From contig NZ_AXAJ01000021.1 in NCBI RefSeq assembly GCF_000472445.1, positions 21,842-85,841 on the forward strand: a stretch of DNA of 64,000 nucleotides. Reading direction: 5' to 3'. Of this stretch, positions 1-8,706 are shown in pieces. The first letter of the stretch is position 1. Each line of letters begins with the position of its first letter. The notes below the pieces were generated by a model. The model was not told the DNA's origin, did no database searches, and was given only the letters and a program-made list of their open reading frames with translations. The position numbers and the translations under genes are program-made. The stretch is from Burkholderia sp. WSM2230. Lineage in GTDB: Bacteria > Pseudomonadota > Gammaproteobacteria > Burkholderiales > Burkholderiaceae.

Positions 1-143
1 ATGATTTTCCAAGCATATCACCGAGCCAGAAGCGCCAAATAGCGAAATTGACGTGTATTCAGGCCGCAACACAACGGTTTGAACTCATCGTCGGCGCTTT
101 GCCCGCATTGTTCATTCGCCGCAGTTTCCGTTCCCCTCTCGCC

Positions 144-1214
144 ATGACCGCTCCCAACGCTTCCACCGACTCCCGCGACTCCATCACGCTAGCCCGCCCG
201 GACGACTGGCACCTGCACGTGCGCGACGGCGCCATGCTGGCGGCGGTGTTGCCGGATACCGCGCGCCAGTTCGGCCGCGCGATCATCATGCCGAACCTGA
301 AACCGCCCGTCACGACTACGGCGATGGCGCAGGCGTACCGCGAGCGGATTGTCGCCGCCATCCCGGCGGGCGCGAAATTCGAGCCGCTGATGACGCTGTA
401 TCTGACCGACAACACGCCGCCCGACGAGATTCGCCGCGCGCGCGAAAGCGGCTTCGTGCACGGCGTCAAACTTTATCCGGCCGGCGCGACGACGAACTCG
501 GACGCGGGCGTGACCGACATCACGAAGTGCGCGAAAACGCTCGAAGCCATGCAGGAAACCGGCATGCCGCTGCTCGTGCACGGCGAGGTGACGGATTCGT
601 CGATTGACCTGTTCGACCGCGAGAAGGTGTTCATCGACCGGGTCATGACGCCGCTGCGCCGCGACTTTCCGGCGCTCAAAGTGGTGTTCGAGCACATCAC
701 CACGAAAGACGCGGTCGACTACATCCGCGAAGCCGGCGCGTCGCCCGACCTGCTGGGCGCAACGATTACCGCGCACCATCTGCTGTACAACCGCAATGCG
801 ATTTTCCAGGGCGGCATTCGCCCGCATTACTACTGCCTGCCCGTGCTGAAGCGCGAGACGCATCGCGTGGCGCTCGTCGAAGCCGCGACATCGGGCAATC
901 CGCGCTACTTCCTCGGCACAGACAGCGCGCCGCATCCGAAGGGTCTGAAGGAGCACGCGTGCGGCTGCGCGGGCTGCTATACGGCGCTGCACGCGCTTGA
1001 GTTGTACACCGAGGCTTTCGACAAAGCCGGTGCGCTCGACAAGCTCGAAGCCTTCGCGAGTTTCCACGGCGCGGATTTCTACGGTCTGCCGCGCAATGCC
1101 GAGAAAGTCACGCTGCGTCGCGAGGAATGGACGCTGCCGGCGGAGTTGCCGGTCGGCGATACGCCGGTGGTGCCGCTGCGCGGCGGCGAGTCGATTGGTT
1201 GGCGCCTGGTTTGA
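144..1214 (+). CDS. pyrC: Dihydroorotase (class II, PyrC)
   Basis: This 356-residue enzyme closes N-carbamoyl-aspartate to dihydroorotate in de novo pyrimidine synthesis, in the cytosol. The metal-binding HLHVRDG motif lies near the N-terminus and is followed by the PNLKPPVTT substrate loop. Further conserved blocks include KLYPAGATTNS (carbamylated Lys), LVHGEV, FEHITT and GTDSAPH, all typical of the E. coli-type family, and length is normal. The frame is open from position 48, but residues before the ATG at 144 do not look like dihydroorotase, so I chose 144. The DUF3025 gene follows within about a dozen bases and is probably co-transcribed. Confidence 0.96.
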   Translation: MTAPNASTDSRDSITLARPDDWHLHVRDGAMLAAVLPDTARQFGRAIIMPNLKPPVTTTAMAQAYRERIVAAIPAGAKFEPLMTLYLTDNTPPDEIRRARESGFVHGVKLYPAGATTNSDAGVTDITKCAKTLEAMQETGMPLLVHGEVTDSSIDLFDREKVFIDRVMTPLRRDFPALKVVFEHITTKDAVDYIREAGASPDLLGATITAHHLLYNRNAIFQGGIRPHYYCLPVLKRETHRVALVEAATSGNPRYFLGTDSAPHPKGLKEHACGCAGCYTALHALELYTEAFDKAGALDKLEAFASFHGADFYGLPRNAEKVTLRREEWTLPAELPVGDTPVVPLRGGESIGWRLV

Positions 1215-2233
1215 GGCGTGCCTGAGATGCCGGAGCGTGAGGCCGGGCCGGGGAGTGTGTGCGATTCCGTGCGCGAAACAGTGCGCAAAAGCGCGTCACA
1301 AACCGCGCTTGAAACCGCGAGCGAGCCTGTAAACAATTCCGTGCGTGACACGCCGGGCGGGCAGGGCGCGAGCGCCGCAACGTCCGGCAGCAGCGGAACC
1401 CGGCCACTCCCGGCGCCTTCGCCGGACGCGCCGTCCGGCTTTGCCGCGATCGACTGGTCGAAGCCGTGGTTCGGGCAGTTCGCCGCGCGCGGCCAGCGCT
1501 GGCAGCGCGCCGCGCTCACGAGCTACGCGGCGCTGCTCGCCGAAATGAACGCGGACGCCGCAGAGACACGCCAGGTGACGGGCCGCGGCCAGCGGCTCGC
1601 CTTCATAGCGCAGGACGACTTGCCGCCTGGCGCCGCGTATGAGGCGCACATTGCGTCCACCGGCTGCGTGCCGACGCGGCACAATCTGCACGACTTCTTC
1701 AACGCGTCGATGTGGTTTGCATTTCCGCGCATCAAGGCGGCGCTCAACGCGCGGCAGTCGGCGGCCATCGACCTGCTGGGCGTCGGCCCGACGCGCGGCG
1801 GCGTGAGGGACGCGCTGACTTTGTTCGACGAAAACGCGCTGTTGTTCGCGTGCGCCGACCCGGCGCTGAGCGCCGCGCTGCGCGGCTTCGACTGGCGCAC
1901 CCTACTGGTGGAACGGCGCAACGCGTGGGGCGCGAGTTGCGAAGTACGCTGCTTCGGCCACGCGCTGCTGGAGAAACTCATCGCGCCATTCAAGGCCTGC
2001 ACGGGGCACGCGTGGATCGTCGACGTGCCGCCCGCTTACTTCGAATGGGACGCCGCGTCGCGCGACGCATGGCTCGACGAGGCCGTCAGCGCGGCTTTGC
2101 TGAGCACCGAAGCGCTCACGAGCCGGCTGTTCGCGCCGCTTCCGGTGCTGGGCATCCCCGGCTGGTGGCCGGAGAACGAGGAGCCCGCCTTCTACGACGA
2201 CACGTCGGTGTTTCGCGCCGGCCGGCGCGCAGA

Positions 2234-2242
2234 TGGTAAAAT
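2234..2242 (+). promoter_or_regulatory. Extended -10 element of the rnpB promoter
   Basis: TGGTAAAAT at 2234-2242 is an extended -10 (TG-N-TAAAAT) placed about 11 bases before the expected 5' end of RNase P RNA. No good -35 box is seen. It lies inside the 3' end of the DUF3025 reading frame. Confidence 0.55.
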
Positions 2243-2253
2243 CGGCGGCAGCA

Positions 2254-2678
<425 letters not shown>

Positions 2679-2683
2679 CATAA

Positions 2684-2720
2684 AAAATGCCGGCGTCTTT
2701 TGGCCGCCGGCATTTTCATT
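2684..2720 (+). terminator. Rho-independent terminator of rnpB
   Basis: AAATGCCGGCG pairs with CGCCGGCATTTT across a short loop, starting a few bases after the rnpB 3' end. The A-rich left arm means it could also act in the other direction, on the OsmC gene. Confidence 0.8.
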
Positions 2721-2801
2721 GGTGCAACCGGAGGGCCGGTGAGCTCTGGCTTGCGAGCGGCGCCTTGCAGACCGCCACGCTCCATGCCCGCTGCGCGGCG
2801 C

Positions 2802-3224
2802 TCAGTTCGCCACGATATCAAACGAATGCGTCAGTTCCGCCGTCTTCGCGATCATGATCGACGCCGAGCAGTATTTGTCGTGCGACAGGTTGATCGCCCG
2901 CTCCACGGTCGCCGGATTCAGATTCTTGCCCGTCACGGTGAAATGGAAATGGATTTTCGTGAACACTTTCGGGTCTTCGCTGGCTCGCTCGGCCTTCAGC
3001 GTGACAGAGCAACCGGCGATTTCCTGGCGGCTTTTCTTCAGGATCATCACGACGTCGTAGGCGGTGCAGCCGCCTGTGCCTAGCAAGACCATTTCCATTG
3101 GACGCGGCGCGAGATTGCGGCCGCCGCCTTCCGGCGCGCCGTCCATCGCAACCAGGTGGCCGCTGCCCGTCTCGGCCGCGAACGCCATCCCGTCTTGTCC
3201 CATCCAGCTTACTTTGCATTCCAT
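2802..3224 (-). CDS. OsmC/Ohr family thiol peroxidase-like protein
   Basis: A 140-residue protein of the OsmC superfamily, small cytosolic thiol-dependent proteins that reduce organic hydroperoxides. The two family cysteines are present: one in LLGTGGCTAYD (about residue 56) and one in HDKYCSAS. The RPMEM block and the C-terminal strand HSFDIV also fit the YhfA-type branch, where the substrate is unknown. The ATG at 3224 is preceded by GGAG at six bases spacing, so it is preferred to the in-frame GTG at 3236. It stands alone, convergent with rnpB. Confidence 0.9.
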   Translation of the reverse strand: MECKVSWMGQDGMAFAAETGSGHLVAMDGAPEGGGRNLAPRPMEMVLLGTGGCTAYDVVMILKKSRQEIAGCSVTLKAERASEDPKVFTKIHFHFTVTGKNLNPATVERAINLSHDKYCSASIMIAKTAELTHSFDIVAN

Positions 3225-3518
3225 GCTGTGCTCCACCGCGCTTCGCTATGTCGAGACGGCATTGTAGCCCGGCCTCTCAGTGTCCGCCCGGGGCGACTTC
3301 CGTGCGAAATTATGCACAATCGCAGCTTGCTTGTTGCGGCGCGGCATGGTCGGCTAGTGCTCGGGCACGGCGAGCATTTAGGAGTCTTACTCTGGATCCC
3401 GCCCTCGGCGCGGCGCGGTGACGGGCCGGACCGATTGATCTGCGGGCGTCGCGGGTAACCATCTTGATTCGCTGGTCGAATCCACATTATGAAATGCGAT
3501 TTCGCGATGCAAATGTTC
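3225..3518. other. Intergenic stretch with no recognised gene
   Basis: This carries the upstream region of the OsmC gene (leftward) and leads into the candidate sRNA promoter (rightward). Short frames here have no family features and poor composition. I see no tRNA, repeat or convincing operator. Confidence 0.5.
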
Positions 3519-3547
3519 TTGCGTTGCACAAGAATGCTTCATATAAT
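3519..3547 (+). promoter_or_regulatory. Sigma-70-type promoter of the candidate sRNA
   Basis: TTGCGT (3519-3524) and a consensus TATAAT (3542-3547) are separated by 17 bases. Predicted transcription starts at about 3553-3555, immediately before the hairpin array described for the candidate sRNA. No coding gene begins in the next 300 bases, which argues that the promoter serves an RNA. Confidence 0.6.
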
Positions 3548-3553
3548 TGACCC

Positions 3554-3643
3554 ATCGGTTGCAGCAGTGCGCAACCTCCGCTGTCTCCTCCACCTCCTCC
3601 TTTGGTGGATTAAACCCGAACCACTTGTGTTCGGGTTTTTTTT
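3554..3643 (+). ncRNA. Candidate small RNA with an anti-Shine-Dalgarno loop
   Basis: About 90 nt between a consensus promoter and a strong terminator. Three hairpins can be drawn. H1 pairs GGTTGC (3557-3562) with GCAACC (3571-3576). H2 pairs TCCACC (3589-3594) with GGTGGA (3604-3609) and exposes the loop TCCTCCTTT (3595-3603). H3 is the terminator, AAACCCGAAC (3612-3621) with GTTCGGGTTT (3629-3638), then a T tract to 3643. The linker before H2 also contains CTCC. A UCCUCC loop can pair with the AGGAGG of ribosome binding sites, as in known C/U-rich regulatory sRNAs of proteobacteria. Identity with any named sRNA is not claimed; targets are unknown. An alternative reading is a rplM upstream attenuator. 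Confidence 0.65.
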
Positions 3644-3717
3644 CGCCCCATTGCGCGTTGGTTGCCACGCTCCGCGAGGCGCGCCTCAGGCAGATTTTGC
3701 GTGAAGTCCCGTACATT

Positions 3718-3747
3718 TTGACTTGACGTCACAAATTCCTTTATAAT
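3718..3747 (+). promoter_or_regulatory. Promoter of rplM-rpsI
   Basis: TTGACT (3718-3723) and TATAAT (3742-3747) lie 18 bases apart. A second TTGACG at 3723-3728 is too close to the -10. Transcription should begin near 3754, giving an rplM leader of about 114 nt. Confidence 0.7.
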
Positions 3748-3754
3748 TCAGGGC

Positions 3755-3867
3755 TTTTCCGCATCCGCGCCCGCGGAGGAAGAACAGGGAGAGCCTGCAC
3801 GCGCCTCGATGCGCACACTACAAGCAGGAAAAAACACATTGGGCGCAGCAATTTTTTTGGATCGATC
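3755..3867 (+). promoter_or_regulatory. Structured 5' leader of rplM
   Basis: The leader can fold: CCTGC (3794-3798) pairs with GCAGG (3824-3828) around an inner GCGC/GCGC stem, and an upstream TTCCGC can pair with GCGG-AGGAA. A run of seven T precedes the weak GGAT ribosome-binding site. In E. coli, L13 represses its own operon at the leader; autoregulation here is inference, since no sequence match to that site is claimed. Confidence 0.4.
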
Positions 3868-4296
3868 ATGAAGACGTTTTCCGCAAAAGCCCATGAGGTG
3901 GCGCGCGAATGGTACGTGATTGACGCGACGGATAAGGTTCTCGGGCGTGTCGCCAGCGAAGTGGCACACCGTCTTCGCGGCAAGCACAAGCCTGAATTCA
4001 CTCCGCACGTCGACACCGGTGATTTCATCATCGTTATCAACGCCGGCAAGCTGAAGGTCACGGGCAACAAGACTACTGACAAGAAGTACTACCGTCACTC
4101 GGGCTACCCGGGCGGTATCTACGAAACGACGTTCGGCAAGATGCAGGAACGCTTCCCGGGCCGCGCGCTCGAGAAGGCGGTCAAAGGCATGCTGCCGAAG
4201 GGCCCACTCGGCTACGCGATGATCAAGAAGCTGAAGGTCTACGCTGACGCAACGCATCCGCATTCGGCGCAACAGCCGAAGGCGCTCGAGATCTAA
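3868..4296 (+). CDS. rplM: 50S ribosomal protein L13
   Basis: A 142-residue protein of the large subunit that binds 23S rRNA early in assembly. The N-terminus MKTFSAKAHEVAREWYVIDA, the DKVLGRVAS block, the HVDTGDFIIVINA block and the GMLPKGPLGYAMIKKLKVY segment are diagnostic, and the length matches the bacterial family. It is the first gene of the conserved rplM-rpsI pair; rpsI begins 11 bases after its stop. Transcription is expected from the consensus promoter at 3718-3747. Confidence 0.98.
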   Translation: MKTFSAKAHEVAREWYVIDATDKVLGRVASEVAHRLRGKHKPEFTPHVDTGDFIIVINAGKLKVTGNKTTDKKYYRHSGYPGGIYETTFGKMQERFPGRALEKAVKGMLPKGPLGYAMIKKLKVYADATHPHSAQQPKALEI

Positions 4297-4307
4297 GGGG
4301 AGCCCAC

Positions 4308-4700
4308 ATGATCGGTAACTGGAATTACGGCACGGGCCGCCGCAAGAGCGCCGTCGCACGCGTGTTCATCAAGGCAGGCAAGGGCGACATCGTTGTGAAC
4401 GGCAAGCCTATCGCCGATTACTTCTCGCGCGAAACGTCGCTGATGATCGTGCGTCAGCCGCTGGAACTCACGAACCACGCTGCCACGTTCGACATCAAGG
4501 TCAACGTGACGGGTGGCGGTGAAACGGGCCAAGCCGGTGCGGTTCGCCACGGCATTACCCGCGCGCTCATGGACTACGACGCAACGCTGAAGCCGGAACT
4601 GTCGAAGGCTGGCTTCGTTACGCGTGACGCTCGTGAAGTCGAACGTAAGAAGGTCGGCTTCCACAAGGCACGTCGCCGGAAGCAATTCTCGAAGCGTTAA
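4308..4700 (+). CDS. rpsI: 30S ribosomal protein S9
   Basis: A 130-residue small-subunit protein whose C-terminal tail reaches the P-site tRNA. The sequence shows YGTGRRKSAVARVF near the start, GGGETGQAGAVRHGITRAL in the middle and the basic tail KKVGFHKARRRKQFSKR, ending in the family's conserved Lys-Arg. AAGGGGAG ahead of the ATG is a strong ribosome-binding site. It is the second gene of the rplM operon, closed by a terminator 41 bases after the stop. Confidence 0.98.
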   Translation: MIGNWNYGTGRRKSAVARVFIKAGKGDIVVNGKPIADYFSRETSLMIVRQPLELTNHAATFDIKVNVTGGGETGQAGAVRHGITRALMDYDATLKPELSKAGFVTRDAREVERKKVGFHKARRRKQFSKR

Positions 4701-4740
4701 TTCGTTTCGGGTGCGAACCGGCTCTTGGCCGGAACGCAGC

Positions 4741-4777
4741 AAAAGCCGCCAACGCTGTCGCGAAGGCGGCTTTTTTA
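4741..4777 (+). terminator. Rho-independent terminator of rplM-rpsI
   Basis: AAAAGCCGCC pairs with GGCGGCTTTT around a 13-base loop and runs into a six-T tract. Placement directly after rpsI fits the operon end. Confidence 0.9.
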
Positions 4778-5037
4778 TTTTCCGCGGTAACGGGCGGATG
4801 CTGACGCCGATCCGGCGTCCTGGACGTCGCCGTACCCAACCGTCGACGCAGCCATACTCCATCGAGCAGCGAATTCGACGCCACCGAGCGCCGTTTCTGG
4901 ATAAACCCACCGCGCGAACGCCCGCGCGCTCCTGCCGTCAAACCGGATTCCTGTAAGAACCCATTGATTCTGTGGGCTTCGGCACGATATTGAGATCAGC
5001 CCTACAATAGCGGTGAGAAGCTTTCTGGAGAGTTCGA
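4778..5037 (+). promoter_or_regulatory. Upstream region of erpA
   Basis: No gene is supported here. A -10-like TACAAT is at 5003-5008, without a clear -35 partner, giving a start near 5015 and a short leader. GGAG at 5027-5030 is the erpA ribosome-binding site. Confidence 0.4.
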
Positions 5038-5403
5038 ATGAACGCAGTCACCGAAACACCCGTGACCGAGATGCCGGCCCCCTTCGTTTTCACCGACGCA
5101 GCGGCTGACAAGGTCAAGCAACTGATCGAAGAAGAAGGCAATGCGGACCTGAAACTGCGCGTTTTCGTGCAGGGCGGCGGCTGCTCGGGCTTTCAGTACG
5201 GTTTTACGTTCGACGAAGCCGTGAACGAAGACGACACCGTCATGAACAAGAGCGGCGTGCAATTGTTGATCGACTCGATGAGCTATCAGTATCTGGTCGG
5301 CGCTGAGATCGACTACAAGGACGACATTAACGGCGCGCAATTCGTCATCAAGAACCCGAACGCGACCACGACTTGCGGTTGCGGTTCGTCGTTCTCGGTT
5401 TAA
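5038..5403 (+). CDS. erpA: Iron-sulfur cluster insertion protein ErpA (A-type carrier)
   Basis: A 121-residue A-type Fe-S carrier that receives a cluster from the scaffold and passes it to apo-enzymes in the cytosol. The three ligand cysteines are present: one in GGGCSGFQYGF and two in the C-terminal TTCGCGSSFSV. The block FTDAAADKVKQLIEEEG is typical of ErpA rather than IscA. It has its own upstream region and terminator, so it looks monocistronic. The downstream anmK gene is on the other strand. Confidence 0.96.
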   Translation: MNAVTETPVTEMPAPFVFTDAAADKVKQLIEEEGNADLKLRVFVQGGGCSGFQYGFTFDEAVNEDDTVMNKSGVQLLIDSMSYQYLVGAEIDYKDDINGAQFVIKNPNATTTCGCGSSFSV

Positions 5404-5430
5404 AAGCCGGCCAGGCAGCATATTGCCAGG

Positions 5431-5456
5431 AAACGGGGCTGCGGCCCCGTTTTTTG
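5431..5456 (+). terminator. Rho-independent terminator of erpA
   Basis: AACGGGGC, a four-base TGCG loop, then GCCCCGTT and a T run. Located 27 bases after the erpA stop. Confidence 0.9.
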
Positions 5457-5507
5457 TTGCCTACGACGCCCGGCGCAACTCGGCTCCCGCTCGCCCGAAA
5501 TCAGGCG

Positions 5508-6674
5508 TCAGCGCGGATAAATTGCGCCGAGCACGCGCGGGGCGCTTGCCCCCGTCACGGCCGGCAGACTGCCCGGCAGGCGCGCGATGCAGCGCATGGC
5601 AAGCCACGCGAACGCGAGCGGCTCGACCTGGCTTGGCGGCACGCCGAGCGCGTCGGTGGTCATAACCGGCACGCCGCGCACACCGCTGTCTTCCAGCGCC
5701 TGTTGCAAGGCCTTCATCACCTCCGGATTACGCGCGCCTCCCCCGCAGACATAGACCGCTCTCGCGTCCGACGCATGTCGCTCGATTTCTCGCGCGATCG
5801 TTACCGCAGTTAGCGCGACGAGCGTCGCCTGCACGTCGGCGGGCGCGAGTCCGGCGAACGGCTGCAGCTTTGCGTCGAGCCATTGGGCGTTGAACAGATC
5901 GCGCCCGGTGCTCTTGGGCGGCTGCTGCACGAAGTACGGCTCGTCGAGCAACGCGTTCAGCAGCGAGCGGTCCACCTGGCCACCGGCCGCGAAATGCCCG
6001 TTTTCGTCGAAAGGCTTGCCGAGGTGGCGCTGCGCCCACTCGTCGAGAAGCGCGTTCGCGGGCCCGCAATCAAAACCGCGCACGTTGCCGGTCGCATGCA
6101 GGATCGTGATATTGCTGATGCCGCCCAGGTTGCACACCACACGCGTCTCGTCTTTTGCACCAAATATCGTCGCGTGAAAGGCGGGCACGAGCGGCGCGCC
6201 CTGGCCGCCCGCGGCGACGTCGCGGCTGCGAAAATCGGCGACCACGTCGATATGCATCATCTCGGCGAGCAGCGCCGGATTGTTGATCTGCCGCGTATAG
6301 CCCTTTTCCGGCCGATGTCGCACCGTCTGCCCGTGCACACCGATCGCGCGCACCTCGGCGGCGGACACATGGCCGCCGCGCAGCAGTTCGTGGCAGCACA
6401 CCGTATACCGCGTGGCGAGCGCATTGGCGGCGAGCGCCTCGCGTTCTATTTCGTTCTCGCCCGGCTGTTGCAGCGCGAATAGCGCTTCGCGCAAGCCTGC
6501 GGCGAAATCGACGAATGCCTCGGCCAGCACCACGGGCGGCTTGCCCTCGGCGAAGCGCACGGCTACGCCGTCCACGCCGTCCATGCTGGTGCCGGACATC
6601 AGTCCGAAATAGACGCCGTCTGCGGAGTCTTGCGCCAAGTTACTGCTCCTGTCGATGTTTCGTTTCGAGTTCAA
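5508..6674 (-). CDS. anmK: Anhydro-N-acetylmuramic acid kinase
   Basis: A 388-residue kinase that hydrolyses and phosphorylates 1,6-anhydro-MurNAc to MurNAc-6-phosphate, recycling cell-wall sugar. The N-terminal ATP-binding YFGLMSGTSMDGVD motif is diagnostic. GVHGQTVRHRP, NLGGISNIT, FDCGPANALLDEW, STGRDLF and the C-terminal VCGGGARNPEVM blocks follow in the usual order. Length fits the family. It is convergent with erpA and divergent from tyrS, an arrangement I recognise from Burkholderiales genomes. Confidence 0.96.
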   Translation of the reverse strand: MNSKRNIDRSSNLAQDSADGVYFGLMSGTSMDGVDGVAVRFAEGKPPVVLAEAFVDFAAGLREALFALQQPGENEIEREALAANALATRYTVCCHELLRGGHVSAAEVRAIGVHGQTVRHRPEKGYTRQINNPALLAEMMHIDVVADFRSRDVAAGGQGAPLVPAFHATIFGAKDETRVVCNLGGISNITILHATGNVRGFDCGPANALLDEWAQRHLGKPFDENGHFAAGGQVDRSLLNALLDEPYFVQQPPKSTGRDLFNAQWLDAKLQPFAGLAPADVQATLVALTAVTIAREIERHASDARAVYVCGGGARNPEVMKALQQALEDSGVRGVPVMTTDALGVPPSQVEPLAFAWLAMRCIARLPGSLPAVTGASAPRVLGAIYPR

Positions 6675-6875
6675 TGCTGCGTCCTGGTCGCTCGTTTGCG
6701 AAGTTGTAGCAGATTATCGACGCAAGCGCGGCCGAATATGAAGCGCGTCGCCGCGTTTGCGCGAGCCGGTGGCCGCGGATTCTCGACGCTCGCCCGCGCT
6801 CGCGACGGCTTTGACGGGCGCGGCGGCGCGCATCTATGGGACAATCTGTTTTTTTCGCGACTTCACGTTTCCAGC

Positions 6876-8126
6876 ATGAGCACCGAGTCCAACAAGCCGA
6901 ACCCCGCACCCGCCTTTCCGATCACCGACGAAGTCCGTCATGCCCTCGCCGTCACCAAGCGGGGCGTTGACGAATTGCTGATCGAGGAAGAATTCGCGCA
7001 AAAACTCGCGAAGAGCGCGGCCACCGGCACGCCGCTGCGCATCAAGCTCGGGCTCGATCCGACCGCGCCTGACATCCACATCGGCCACACGGTCGTGCTG
7101 AACAAGATGCGCCAGTTGCAGGACCTCGGTCACACGGTGATTTTCCTGATCGGCGATTTCACGTCGCTGATCGGCGATCCGTCGGGCCGCAACGCCACGC
7201 GCCCGCCGCTCACGCGCGAACAGATCGAATCGAACGCGAAGACGTATTTCGAGCAGGCCGCGCTCGTGCTCGACCGCGAGAAGACCGAAATCCGCTACAA
7301 CAGCGAATGGTCGATGCCGCTCGGCGCCGACGGCATGATCAAGCTCGCGTCGCGCTACACGGTGGCGCGCATTCTCGAGCGCGAGGACTTCACCAAGCGT
7401 TTCCAGAGCGGCGTGCCGATCTCGATCCACGAGTTCCTGTACCCGTTGATGCAGGGCTACGACTCTGTCGCGCTCAATGCGGACCTCGAACTCGGCGGCA
7501 CAGACCAGAAGTTCAATTTGCTGGTCGGCCGCGAATTGCAGAAGCAGTATGGCCAGGAACAGCAGTGCATCCTGACAATGCCGCTGCTCGAAGGGCTCGA
7601 CGGCGTCGAAAAAATGTCGAAGTCGAAGAACAACTACATCGGCATCAGCGAAAAGCCGACGGACATGTTCGGCAAGCTAATGAGCATTTCCGACACGCTG
7701 ATGTGGCGTTACTTCGAGCTGCTGTCGTTCCGTCCGATGGACGAGATCGCTCGCTTCAAGGCGGAAACCGAAGCGGGCCGCAATCCGCGTGACTTCAAGG
7801 TCATGCTCGGCCAGGAAATCGTCGCGCGTTTCCATTCGCAAGCTGACGCCGAACGCGCGCTGGAAGACTTCAACCACCGCGCGAAGGGCGGCGTGCCGGA
7901 CGATATTCCGGCGGTCGCGCTCACGGGTGCGCCGCTCGCCATCGGCCAGTTGCTCAAGCAGGCGAACCTCGTGCCTTCGACGAGCGAAGCGCTGCGCAAT
8001 ATCGAGCAGGGCGGCGTGAAGATCGGCGGCACTACGGTGTCGGACAAGGGCCTGAAAGTCGAGGCCGGCGAGTACGTCGTGCAGGTCGGCAAGCGCCGCT
8101 TTGCGCGCGTCACGCTGACGGCCTAA
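6876..8126 (+). CDS. tyrS: Tyrosyl-tRNA synthetase
   Basis: A 416-residue class I aminoacyl-tRNA synthetase that attaches tyrosine to tRNA-Tyr. HIGH is at about residues 68-71 and KMSKS at 246-250. The GGTDQKFNLLVGREL block marks the tyrosine pocket. A C-terminal S4 RNA-binding domain starts near residue 350 (ALRNIEQGGVKIGG). The frame is open from 6630, but the family start is MSTESNK at 6876, since the upstream residues overlap the anmK 5' end and lack conservation. dtd follows 43 bases later. Confidence 0.96.
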   Translation: MSTESNKPNPAPAFPITDEVRHALAVTKRGVDELLIEEEFAQKLAKSAATGTPLRIKLGLDPTAPDIHIGHTVVLNKMRQLQDLGHTVIFLIGDFTSLIGDPSGRNATRPPLTREQIESNAKTYFEQAALVLDREKTEIRYNSEWSMPLGADGMIKLASRYTVARILEREDFTKRFQSGVPISIHEFLYPLMQGYDSVALNADLELGGTDQKFNLLVGRELQKQYGQEQQCILTMPLLEGLDGVEKMSKSKNNYIGISEKPTDMFGKLMSISDTLMWRYFELLSFRPMDEIARFKAETEAGRNPRDFKVMLGQEIVARFHSQADAERALEDFNHRAKGGVPDDIPAVALTGAPLAIGQLLKQANLVPSTSEALRNIEQGGVKIGGTTVSDKGLKVEAGEYVVQVGKRRFARVTLTA

Positions 8127-8169
8127 GTTTGCGGGCCATGAACCGAACTCCGAAGCCGGAGCGGGCGCG

Positions 8170-8640
8170 ATGATCGCGTTGATCCAACGCGTGCGGCGCG
8201 CCGAGGTGCGCATCGTGGAGGGGGAAACCGAGCGCGTGGCCGGCGCAATCGACGCGGGCCTGCTCGCGCTCGTGTGCGCGGAGCGCGGCGACACCGAAGC
8301 GGCGGCCGACCGGCTGCTCGCCAAGGTGCTCGGCTACCGTGTGTTCAGCGACGCCGCCGGCAAGATGAACCTGTCGGTGCAGAACGTGGACGGCGCGGGC
8401 CGCGCGGGCGGCTTGCTGCTGGTCTCGCAGTTCACGCTGGCTGCGGACACCAACAGCGGTCTGCGGCCGAGCTTCACGCCGGCCGCGCCGCCGGATGAAG
8501 GCAAGCGCCTGTTCGACTATTTCGTTGCGGCGGCGCGCGCCAAACATCCCCTTGTCGAGACGGGCGAATTCGGCGCCGACATGCAGGTTTCGCTTGTCAA
8601 CGATGGGCCCGTCACCTTCTGGCTGCAGACCAACGCCTGA
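8170..8640 (+). CDS. dtd: D-aminoacyl-tRNA deacylase
   Basis: A 156-residue enzyme that removes D-amino acids, especially D-Tyr, wrongly attached to tRNA. Both active-site motifs are present: SQFTLAAD (SQFTL) and the C-terminal NDGPVTFWL (NxGPVT type). It begins MIALIQRVRRAEV, the standard family start. It lies between tyrS and a phosphatase gene on the same strand; pairing a Tyr synthetase with a D-Tyr proofreader is functionally sensible. Confidence 0.96.
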   Translation: MIALIQRVRRAEVRIVEGETERVAGAIDAGLLALVCAERGDTEAAADRLLAKVLGYRVFSDAAGKMNLSVQNVDGAGRAGGLLLVSQFTLAADTNSGLRPSFTPAAPPDEGKRLFDYFVAAARAKHPLVETGEFGADMQVSLVNDGPVTFWLQTNA

Positions 8641-8706
8641 GTCCCGCACGGTTCTTGCGACAATAGCGGCTCGGCACAACCGGCGAACGGCGCCCACCTT
8701 GATCCC

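Noticed and set aside
1..143. Possible short gene at the window start (ATG at 1, stop at 40)
   Set aside because: It has only 13 codons and no ribosome-binding site is visible; it could be the end of an unseen upstream region.
3489..3704. 71-residue frame over the candidate sRNA
   Set aside because: It runs through the hairpins and the terminator, and its composition does not look coding.
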